Position numbers and translations under genes: made by a program. From NCBI GenBank assembly GCA_028818995.1, contig JAPPMR010000554.1, positions 1 through 20,565 on the forward strand: a stretch of DNA of 20,565 nt. The letters are read 5' to 3'. Positions 14,406 to 20,565 of the stretch are shown here, one piece after another (positions within the stretch are counted from its first letter, which is position 1; each line of letters starts with the position of its first letter). This stretch comes from Candidatus Poribacteria bacterium (lineage in GTDB: Bacteria; Poribacteria; WGA-4E; WGA-3G). A model generated the notes under the pieces. It did not search any database and was not told the origin of the DNA. It saw only the letters and a list, made by a program, of their open reading frames with translations.

Positions 14406-15374
14406 ATGATCTACGTAAGAGAGCAGCCCGATCCAGACTTTGCGTCACTGCCGCACGGTAGATACGATATTGTAACCAAAGACACGTTGCAGAAATTCCC
14501 TGAAGACATTCTGCAGACGATCTTGCAGCGATCTGATTTTGAATTTATAGAATTTGTGGAAGGTGAATTGACAACAGTTGAAGTTCGCCGGACAGATAAT
14601 CTCATAAAGGTGCAACTCGGTAATGAATTGGTTTTGGTGCACATAGAGTTTCAGGTAGGCGACAGCACTAACCCTGAAATGGTGTGCCGCAACGTAGGTT
14701 ATCTCGGTAGATGTTACGAAAAATACGGCTTGCCTATACTTTCTCATGTAATCTATCTACGTCCCAATGCCGGGCAGAATGATCCAGGGGGTTATTGGCA
14801 AGACGTGCCGAATCATAGGTTCATCGTTGAGTACAAAGTGATTCGCCTGATTCAACTTGATGGACAATCTGTGTTTGAAACAGAAAACATTGGACTTATG
14901 CCATTTGCGCCGTTGATGCAGCCTCCAGCTGGCATGGAGCGACTCCAATGGGCAATTCAATGTAACGAAAGGACAAAAACGCTCTCACTGCCCACAGATA
15001 TTCGGAGCAATCTTCTCGTATCACAGTGGGTTATGAGCGGGCTAATTCATCCTCACCAAGCAATTGGTGGTTTTCTATCGGAGGTAGTTATGCAAGAATC
15101 TTCAGTATATCAACATCTCGTAGAAACAGCAGACGAAGATCTTTATCAACGCGGAATCCAGCAAGGTACTGAACTGGGAGCAAGACAAAATGCAATCAGC
15201 TCCCTCTGTGATGTGCTTGAGTTTCGGTTTGATGGACACGCTGTTCAGGCACTTAGACCCGCATTAGAAAACATCCAAAATCTCCAACTTCTTCAAGAGT
15301 TGCTTAACGAAGCTTTACGCGCAGAAACCTTTGAAGCATTCGCCCACATTTTGGGCATGAACGGCAATGAGTAA
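14406..15374 (+). CDS. Rpn-like PD-(D/E)XK nuclease-family protein
   Basis: A 322-residue protein resembling the Rpn / PD-(D/E)XK nuclease-family putative transposase group. The N-terminal nuclease-like core has RRTDNLIKVQ (61-70) with Asp64 and the strand VLVHIEFQVGDS (76-87) with Glu81-Phe-Gln83, the ExQ variant common in this group, followed by a conserved Arg/Tyr helix (MVCRNVGYLGRCYEKYG 92-108). The C-terminal half contains a Q/G-rich turn (LYQRGIQQGTELGARQNAI 246-264) and a helical tail. Rpn proteins promote RecA-independent recombination in E. coli and are usually multicopy. An in-frame fragment repeating the C-terminal tail starts directly after the stop. No target or partner is evident. 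Confidence 0.8.
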   Translation: MIYVREQPDPDFASLPHGRYDIVTKDTLQKFPEDILQTILQRSDFEFIEFVEGELTTVEVRRTDNLIKVQLGNELVLVHIEFQVGDSTNPEMVCRNVGYLGRCYEKYGLPILSHVIYLRPNAGQNDPGGYWQDVPNHRFIVEYKVIRLIQLDGQSVFETENIGLMPFAPLMQPPAGMERLQWAIQCNERTKTLSLPTDIRSNLLVSQWVMSGLIHPHQAIGGFLSEVVMQESSVYQHLVETADEDLYQRGIQQGTELGARQNAISSLCDVLEFRFDGHAVQALRPALENIQNLQLLQELLNEALRAETFEAFAHILGMNGNE

Positions 15375-15458
15375 ATGATGTTCGACACCTTAAACGAAGC
15401 ACTACGATTACAAAACCTTGAGGCATTTATCCAAAATTTAGAAACAGAGGATCGCTAA
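15375..15458 (+). pseudogene. In-frame 27-codon duplicate of the Rpn-like C-terminal tail
   Basis: Directly after the TAA of the Rpn-like gene, and in the same frame, ATG-ATG opens a 27-residue reading frame. Its sequence FDTLNEALRLQNLEAFIQNL matches the end of the preceding protein (LLQELLNEALRAETFEAFAHIL) in register, and the DNA is also similar (TTAAACGAAGC against TTAACGAAGC). It is either a remnant of a tandem duplication of a longer paralogue, or a C-terminal extension once joined to the main protein. Read-through of the TAA would give about 350 residues. No ribosome binding site is seen. Confidence 0.6.
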
Positions 15459-15479
15459 CTTTGGACTTAGGAGGAAAAT

Positions 15480-16940
15480 ATGAAAACACGAATCAGTTTT
15501 TTTATGAGTGGGATCGTCCTGCTTCTGCTAACCTATAATATACCAGTCGCTAACAGTCAATCATTTGTCCGGGCTGTTGAGCGCGCCAAACCGGCTGTTG
15601 TTGATATACGCACGGTCATACCGTTTTATGTGTCCGGTGGATCAACAGTTTTTAAAAGTAGTGGCGGATCGGGCGTTATTATTGACAAAGACAAAGGGTA
15701 TATCCTAACCAATTACCATGTCATCTCTGATTCAACGGACAAAAACATTGTGGTCATTCTTCCGAATGGTTTTATATTTTCTGCTGTTAACGTAATCGGT
15801 TACGATCATCTCTCAGATCTCGCGGTTCTGAAAGTTAATCCGGATAACACATCACTATCAGAAATAGAGTGGGGCAATTCCGACGATCTACAAATAGGCG
15901 AATCGGCAATTGCGATCGGATATCCCTATTCAATATTCATGGAGGGCAGCCAACGGAAATCAATACCTTGGTCTGCTACATTTGCTACAGATAAGGAAAG
16001 TGAGATAATTGCCTACGAACATATGGTAGAGATTTTGGATTCCAGCGTATCTGTTGGAGTTGTTAGCGCAACTGACAAAATCATGCTGGACAAAATCGGT
16101 GACAAAGAGTACTTCCATACAAAACTTATTCAGACAGACGCTGCTATCAATCCCGGGAACAGTGGTGGGGCATTAGTCAATAGAGAAGGTCAGCTCATCG
16201 GCATAAACACCTTTATCAAGACAGGAGGAGGGGGATCAGACGGAGTTGGGTTTGCCATATCAGCAAATATAGCAAAAAAAATATGTGACCAACTTATTGA
16301 TTCTGGATACCTTGCTCCAATCATTCTTGTAGGGGTCAGCACACAACCGTTAACCCGGAAGTTGATTGCAAGAGAAAATTTGGAACTACCATCTGTAAAT
16401 GGAGTGTATGTATCCGCTGTTAAACCTACATCTCCTGCTTCTCTCGCCGGCATCAAAAGCGGAGATGTTATTAGAACTCTTGCTGGGCAGCCGATAAAAA
16501 ATGAACGCCACTTTAAGGCAATAGTGCGTTTGTTGTCTATTGATCAAGAGGTTGAATGCAGCTTCATCCGAGATGGCGTTCTAAAACAAGTTAAGCTGAT
16601 CCCTCAGGACTTTAGGGCTTATAGTAATGGCTCGGCTGAATTAGAACAGCCTGATCGTCAGACACTTAAAAATTACACATATCGTGGTGTTATTGTCACA
16701 GACGTTGAACAAGGGAGCCTATGGGTTGAAAAGGGATTGATGCCTGGCGACCTTATTTATCAAATCAATGATAGAAAAATTCACTCACTTGAAGACTTTA
16801 AGATATTCGAGGACATGATCCCTAGAGGAAAAGTAGTACCGATACGGTACTACATTGAGCGGCGCATTAAACAGGTTAGCTGGTACAGTGTCATAGATTT
16901 TGTTCAACAATTGGAGAATGGGGAGACTTCATTTCAATGA
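15480..16940 (+). CDS. Periplasmic HtrA/DegP-like serine protease with two PDZ domains
   Basis: A 486-residue exported protease. A signal peptide (1 to about 26, ending VANSQS) precedes a trypsin-like domain with intact triad: His80 (LTNYHVI), Asp113 (HLSDLAVLKV) and Ser228 (NPGNSGGALV). PDZ1 covers about 284-375 (VSAVKPTSPASLAGIKSGDV) and PDZ2 about 398-465 (DVEQGSLWVEKGLMPGDLIY). Such proteases degrade or refold damaged envelope proteins. Compared with DegP, the loop between AIGYPYS (145-151) and VSVGVVSA (190-197) contains roughly 35 extra residues (about 153-188, rich in Glu, Ser and aromatic residues). The start follows AGGAGGAAAAT, a strong site. The stop overlaps the xylulokinase start by 4 bp, so the two are coupled although functionally unrelated. 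It lacks the TWG tail. Confidence 0.93.
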   Translation: MKTRISFFMSGIVLLLLTYNIPVANSQSFVRAVERAKPAVVDIRTVIPFYVSGGSTVFKSSGGSGVIIDKDKGYILTNYHVISDSTDKNIVVILPNGFIFSAVNVIGYDHLSDLAVLKVNPDNTSLSEIEWGNSDDLQIGESAIAIGYPYSIFMEGSQRKSIPWSATFATDKESEIIAYEHMVEILDSSVSVGVVSATDKIMLDKIGDKEYFHTKLIQTDAAINPGNSGGALVNREGQLIGINTFIKTGGGGSDGVGFAISANIAKKICDQLIDSGYLAPIILVGVSTQPLTRKLIARENLELPSVNGVYVSAVKPTSPASLAGIKSGDVIRTLAGQPIKNERHFKAIVRLLSIDQEVECSFIRDGVLKQVKLIPQDFRAYSNGSAELEQPDRQTLKNYTYRGVIVTDVEQGSLWVEKGLMPGDLIYQINDRKIHSLEDFKIFEDMIPRGKVVPIRYYIERRIKQVSWYSVIDFVQQLENGETSFQ

Positions 16941-18568
16941 ACAAAAAACAACGTCTCGCCCTCGGCTTAGATTCAAGCACACAGAGTTTATCTGCAATCG
17001 TCATTGATATAGACACAGCAGAGAAGTGTTTTGAACACGCAATTGACTATCGTGCAGATGAACGTACCAACTGCTTTGGCATTGGAGAGGACTATATCTT
17101 ACCACCGAAGTCTGAAGGTGAAGCAGAACAACCTCCGTTGATGTTCCTTGCTTCACTTAATGCAATGTTTGCTGACATGCGCGAGGCGGGTGTTGCGTTA
17201 GAGAATATCGTTGCTATCAATACATCGGGACAACAACACGGTCATGTCTATCTGAACCGAAACGCTGCGATCATATTTTCTAACCTACAAAGGGTAGAAG
17301 GTAGTAGATTAGATTTAAACACGCTTTTAGCAGGTGTCTTCTCGTATACCACTGCACCGATATGGATGACTGCCAATACCGTTGCGCAGACAAATCATGT
17401 CCGAGAAGCAGTCGGCGGAAAAGCACAGATGATTGAACGTTCTGGCTCGGATGCACCACTACGGTTCACAGGCGGAGTGATCCGTCGCGTTGCTGAACAA
17501 TCATCGCGCGCATACACTGCAACAGAAAAAATCCAACTTATCAGCAGTTTTATCCCTGCAGTGCTGTCGGCAAATCCATTAGTGCCGATTGATATTGGTA
17601 ATGGATGCGGTATGTCGCTTATGAACTACCGGAATAAGGTGTGGGATGCTGAACTGATAGAAGCAACAGCGGATGGTTTGCCCGGAGGTTCGGAGGCATT
17701 GTTGGGTAAATTGCCTGAACTTGCGCCACCGGATTCCGTTGTGGGAAATATCGCCACGTATTTTGTAGAAAGGCATGGGTTTTCTGAAGAATGTTCTATC
17801 ATAGCAGGTTCAGGTGATAATCCGCAGGCGAAGGTTCCTGTTGCGGGAGACCTTCTGAGTCTTGGCACCAGTTTCGTCAATATGGTATCAACAGATGGAG
17901 AGACACTTGACCCGGAAGGTTATGCAAACGCTATGTATGATGGTATTGGGCGTCCGTTTATGTTTGGGTGCCGCACCAATGGTGCTATGGTGTGGGATGC
18001 TGTTAGAGGCAATTATGGGTTGAAAAAAGAGGAATACGAACCCGCGGAATCTGCTTTGCAAGACGTTTCACCCGGACAATTCATGACATTTTGGCAACCA
18101 AGAGCGGAATCTTTTCCTGTTTCTGACGCCTTTGACTTTGTACGTTTAGCAGAATCGGAAACTCCAAATTTAGCGAAGGATTATACAGGGATAATTGAGA
18201 CAAGTCTTGCAGCTGTTTATGTCTATTCTGAGGTCTTTACAAAACCGTCACAAGAACCTTTATATGTTACAGGTGGCGCGACTGGGAGTCCGCAAATTAT
18301 GCGGCGCGTCTCAGGAATTTGGAACAGACCTGTCGTTCCTGTAGAAAAAGGTGGTGCTGCGCTCGGTGCTGCGGTAGCAGGTGTAAAAGCATATTGTAGC
18401 CATGTAGGTGAGTCTTTTGACGTGGAGGCGTTTAGTGCTGCAGTCCTAAGACGCGGTGAACTTATTCAACCCAATCCGACTGATGTAGAAGCGTATCACG
18501 GGAAAGGAAACTATCTCCAACGATTCCGCCAGACCTATGAAGAAATTATGAAGGACGCTTTAGAATAA
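16937..18568 (+). CDS. FGGY carbohydrate kinase, eukaryote-type xylulokinase
   Basis: A 543-residue FGGY-family kinase, cytoplasmic, expected to phosphorylate D-xylulose to xylulose 5-phosphate for the pentose phosphate pathway. Landmarks are the N-terminal ATP-fold start LGLDSSTQS (9-17), the substrate-side TSGQQHGHV (96-104), PIWMTANT (141-148), SGDNPQAKV (292-300) with probable catalytic Asp294, SLGTSF (308-313) and the C-terminal FGGY segment YVTGGATGSPQIMRRV (443-458). The GQQHG form, the PIWM segment and the overall length of ~540 agree, from memory, with human XYLB and yeast XKS1 rather than with E. coli XylB (about 484 residues, SGQMHG). It overlaps the protease gene by 4 bp and is followed by moaC after 19 bp. 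No xylose isomerase or transporter is in the window. Confidence 0.88.
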   Translation: MNKKQRLALGLDSSTQSLSAIVIDIDTAEKCFEHAIDYRADERTNCFGIGEDYILPPKSEGEAEQPPLMFLASLNAMFADMREAGVALENIVAINTSGQQHGHVYLNRNAAIIFSNLQRVEGSRLDLNTLLAGVFSYTTAPIWMTANTVAQTNHVREAVGGKAQMIERSGSDAPLRFTGGVIRRVAEQSSRAYTATEKIQLISSFIPAVLSANPLVPIDIGNGCGMSLMNYRNKVWDAELIEATADGLPGGSEALLGKLPELAPPDSVVGNIATYFVERHGFSEECSIIAGSGDNPQAKVPVAGDLLSLGTSFVNMVSTDGETLDPEGYANAMYDGIGRPFMFGCRTNGAMVWDAVRGNYGLKKEEYEPAESALQDVSPGQFMTFWQPRAESFPVSDAFDFVRLAESETPNLAKDYTGIIETSLAAVYVYSEVFTKPSQEPLYVTGGATGSPQIMRRVSGIWNRPVVPVEKGGAALGAAVAGVKAYCSHVGESFDVEAFSAAVLRRGELIQPNPTDVEAYHGKGNYLQRFRQTYEEIMKDALE

Positions 18569-18587
18569 GCAAGCAGTCAGTTGAACG

Positions 18588-19070
18588 ATGAATGAACTAA
18601 CACACTTTGATGAAAAAGGCAACACCCGAATGGTTGATGTTGGGAAGAAACCTGAAACGTTGCGCATCGCTATTGCCCAAGGACATGTAACAGCTCAACC
18701 TGAAACACTCCGCCGCATCGCTGAACAACAGATGAAAAAGGGTAATGTTTTGGAAGTCGCCCGCCTTGCAGGTTACATGGCAGCAAAACGGACGAGTGAA
18801 CTCATACCGCTGTGCCATCCTCTAAACCTTACCTCAATCCGTGTGGATGTGGCGATTATCGCAGAGAGGATAGAAATTGAAGCAGAGGTGCAAACTGTTG
18901 GACGGACAGGTGTAGAAATGGAAGCACTCACTGCGGTGTCTGTCGCAGGTTTGACCGTTTACGATATGTGTAAAGCCGTTGACCGAGAAATGTGTATATC
19001 CGAAATAAGGTTAGTCAAGAAAACAGGTGGTACAAGTGGTGATTTCAATTTGTCAGGACTTACGGAATAA
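18588..19070 (+). CDS. moaC: Cyclic pyranopterin monophosphate synthase MoaC
   Basis: A 160-residue enzyme of molybdenum cofactor synthesis, which converts the MoaA product 3',8-cyclo-dihydro-GTP into cyclic pyranopterin monophosphate. Length and motifs are standard: MVDVGKKPETLRIAIAQG (15-32), GYMAAKRTSELIPLCHPL (62-79), and GVEMEALTAVSVAGLTVYDMCKAVD (108-132), with catalytic Asp126 and Lys129, then KKTGGTSG (144-151). The ATG lies 19 bp after the xylulokinase stop without a clear ribosome binding site, so it is probably the last gene of the protease-kinase-moaC run. moaA and other moco genes are not in the window. Confidence 0.96.
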   Translation: MNELTHFDEKGNTRMVDVGKKPETLRIAIAQGHVTAQPETLRRIAEQQMKKGNVLEVARLAGYMAAKRTSELIPLCHPLNLTSIRVDVAIIAERIEIEAEVQTVGRTGVEMEALTAVSVAGLTVYDMCKAVDREMCISEIRLVKKTGGTSGDFNLSGLTE

Positions 19071-19080
19071 TCTAAGTTTG

Positions 19081-19112
19081 TGTTATACTATTCTATTATG
19101 ACTACATTTACA
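19081..19112. repeat. Sequence resembling the left end of the MITE-like block
   Basis: TGTTATACTATTCTATTATG and the next ~10 bases closely resemble 3319-3350 (TGTTATACCATTTCTATATG and following), with one base missing, one extra and a few substitutions. The matching right end, AGAAATGGTAT, was not found nearby, so this would be a solo or decayed end. It lies 10 bases after the moaC stop. Confidence 0.4.
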
Positions 19113-19248
19113 ATTTAAGAAGCAATGGAACTTAGTTTCTGATTATTGTCAATTTTGTTATCAAGTTTCACGAATTTTACACAAACCTATCTTTTTAAAA
19201 CCTTCTTGATAAGGGATTTAGAGGGGATCAACGAATCAATCTATATTT

Positions 19249-20163
19249 GTGGGAGGAATTGCAATCAAAATTCAAAGTATTTGCACTATTACTCAATGTT
19301 TAAATCGGTTTATCTCTAAGCATGTTGATATTAAGAAAATCGTAGCAATAACGGTTGCCGTGTGGATTCTACATGGCATACCTATACACATTCATGCGGA
19401 TTGGGATAAGTTTTGGGAAAATGTAAATGCTGAATGGGAACTTCTAAATCCGAATGAAAATAAGGATTTTACCTACTCGTTTAACTATCTTGCCATGGAC
19501 TTCGGGGGATTATGGCGAGTCATGCATCTTGCTTATCTTGGCAAGCCTAACGACGAACACCTATTCATCGGTGCACGGGCTTTCATCATGATGAACGGAG
19601 AGATAGTTATTGATAAGGCGGTTAACTCGTTGGTTGGCAGAGATGGGGTTATTAAAAATAAAATAGTTGGGATTACTGAACGCAAGCATATACACCACCC
19701 TGACAAACCCTTTTACGATCTGACCATATTAGCAATAAAAGATGTTGATATGGATGACTATGAGCCGATTGCAACCAGTGCTTATCCAGATGTGGATACA
19801 GGCCTGGAAATGTATTCCTTTATCGCTAACAATGAGAACGTACTTGATTTTCAAAACTATCCGCTTGGAAAACGCTTGTGTCAATCGGGGCACTTTGATG
19901 CTGAGCGGCGGTTGGGTTTCAATTCTTGCTTGATCAGACCTACACCAGCAGTGATCGGGTCACCAATAGTTGACGCAAACACCAAGCGTTTAGTAGCAAT
20001 GTATGTTGATCACGAATCGCTTGGGGATGACATTTTTAACCGCACTGCCATTTCCATGCCAGTGAAACTGGGGGATTTGGGTATAGAGGGGTATGCAATC
20101 AAGGCCAATGATAAGATAGCAACAACTTGGTCTAATATTAAAAAGAACGTTTTACATAAATAA
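19249..20163 (+). CDS. Secreted trypsin-fold protein, probably inactive, with TWG tail
   Basis: A protein of about 300 residues weakly resembling trypsin-like (chymotrypsin-fold) peptidases. An N-terminal hydrophobic segment (about 29-50, KKIVAITVAVWILHGIPIHIHA) is a signal peptide with an unusually long leading region. FYDLTILAIKDV (155-166) resembles the Asp strand and TPAVIGSPIVDANTKRLVAMYV (232-253) the serine-loop region, but the position of the catalytic Ser is Ile236, and no His is found where it would be expected (HLFIGARAFIM, 104-114). Cys211 and Cys227 may form a disulphide. The C-terminus DKIATTWSNIKKNVLHK is the same tail as in the LamG proteins. The start is uncertain: the frame opens with GTG 19249, which overlaps a strong GGGAGG (19251-19256), and 7 bases after that site stands ATC (19264), not ATG. 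The fold assignment is tentative. Confidence 0.7.
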   Translation: MGGIAIKIQSICTITQCLNRFISKHVDIKKIVAITVAVWILHGIPIHIHADWDKFWENVNAEWELLNPNENKDFTYSFNYLAMDFGGLWRVMHLAYLGKPNDEHLFIGARAFIMMNGEIVIDKAVNSLVGRDGVIKNKIVGITERKHIHHPDKPFYDLTILAIKDVDMDDYEPIATSAYPDVDTGLEMYSFIANNENVLDFQNYPLGKRLCQSGHFDAERRLGFNSCLIRPTPAVIGSPIVDANTKRLVAMYVDHESLGDDIFNRTAISMPVKLGDLGIEGYAIKANDKIATTWSNIKKNVLHK

Positions 20164-20318
20164 TGTATTTGTTAGAATTGTAAAACAAGAACCTAATACT
20201 AAAACGCAATTTGCGTAAGCACTATTGTAACACAAATGTGAGTTCAATATAAGAATTTAGCATTCTTGAAGGTCAGTTGCAAACTTTTTGTTGTAACAAT
20301 GTTAAGAGCTTTAGAGCG
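20164..20318. other. Non-coding spacer before the right-hand repeat element
   Basis: This AT-rich spacer holds no convincing gene, promoter or terminator. A short stretch AAATGTGAGTTC (20235-20246) recurs in part in the spacer after LamG copy 1 (AATGTGAGTTC near 8343). Together with the following element it forms a gene-free stretch of about 400 bases to the window end. Confidence 0.5.
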
Positions 20319-20491
20319 TATCTCATAAATTATTTGTAGGGCGGAATCAACGCCAGATGCGCGTACGGCATCCGTTAGGTCTCTGTGCCTTGCCACTGAA
20401 TAGGACGTGTCAAAAACGGGCGGACACAGGGACCCGCCCCTACGATGGATTTGAATTTTCTGGCGGGAACTGTTTAACGATTTATGAGATA
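20319..20491. repeat. 173-bp MITE-like element with 12-bp inverted ends
   Basis: TATCTCATAAAT (20319-20330) and ATTTATGAGATA (20480-20491) are perfect inverted termini. The interior is GC-richer than its flanks and holds a nested pair TGTAGGGCGG (20335-20344) against CCGCCCCTACG in the right half. There is no reading frame of note. The size, ends and composition fit a non-autonomous transposable element. A target-site duplication could not be made out with certainty. Confidence 0.65.
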
Positions 20492-20510
20492 GATTGTAGG
20501 AATATATGAA

Positions 20511-20551
20511 AATTTCAGAGCAACTCTGAAATTGCGGTTTTTCAAAAACGC
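20511..20551. repeat. Two consecutive hairpins at the window end
   Basis: AATTTCAGAG (20511-20520) pairs perfectly with CTCTGAAATT (20524-20533) around CAA, and is followed by GCGGTTTTTCAAAAACGC, a second near-palindrome. The T5 run makes the first a possible terminator for plus-strand transcription, although the nearest gene stop is about 350 bases away; it may belong to features beyond the window. Confidence 0.45.
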
Positions 20552-20565
20552 TGAAAACCCTTATT

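Noticed and set aside
15480..16940. Whether the HtrA-like protease also carries the TWG tail
   Set aside because: It ends QQLENGETSFQ; no W-G/S-x-I/L-K motif is present, and the same is true of the TPR and CRTAC1-like proteins.

Overview
The window looks like a chromosomal stretch from an uncultured bacterium, most probably of the Candidatus Poribacteria type. This is an inference. It rests on paired phytanoyl-CoA-dioxygenase-like (PhyH) genes, many secreted LamG proteins, a CRTAC1/ASPIC-UnbV protein, an Rpn-type nuclease, palindromic intergenic repeats, and above all a recurring C-terminal tail of the form K-L-[TAS]-[TI]-T-W-[GS]-x-[IL]-K, which I associate from memory with that phylum. There is no rRNA, tRNA, CRISPR array, phage or conventional transposase gene. 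The DNA is moderately AT-rich with many short inverted repeats between genes.

Layout. Positions 1-3081 (minus strand) hold a probable operon: two PhyH-family oxygenases followed by two tandem LamG proteins, the second cut by the window edge. Positions 3082-3874 are non-coding and repeat-rich, with nested inverted repeats resembling a MITE (miniature inverted-repeat element) and three copies of a 21-bp palindromic repeat. From 3875 all genes read on the plus strand: tatA, a cysteine-less carboxymuconolactone decarboxylase-like protein, a secreted TPR protein, a CRTAC1-like Ca-binding propeller protein, and four tandem LamG proteins (7437-10993) with hairpins after several stops. Then come a cupin, two methyltransferases overlapping by 4 bp (the second with a C-terminal Trm112-like zinc domain), trxB, an Rpn-like PD-(D/E)XK protein followed by an in-frame copy of its own tail, an HtrA-like protease, a eukaryote-type xylulokinase, moaC, and a trypsin-fold protein that seems to have lost its catalytic residues. 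The window ends in a second MITE-like element.

How the genes may work together. The core theme is export. TatA contributes to Tat translocation, while the TPR, CRTAC1, LamG, HtrA and trypsin-like proteins all carry Sec-type signal peptides. Five complete LamG proteins (four plus-strand, one minus-strand) and the unrelated trypsin-like protein end in the same short W-containing basic tail. I propose that the tail is an uncharacterised sorting, anchoring or assembly signal; this is the main discovery candidate. The metabolic genes (trxB, xylulokinase, moaC, cupin, methyltransferases) look like ordinary housekeeping or accessory functions with no evident link to the surface proteins.
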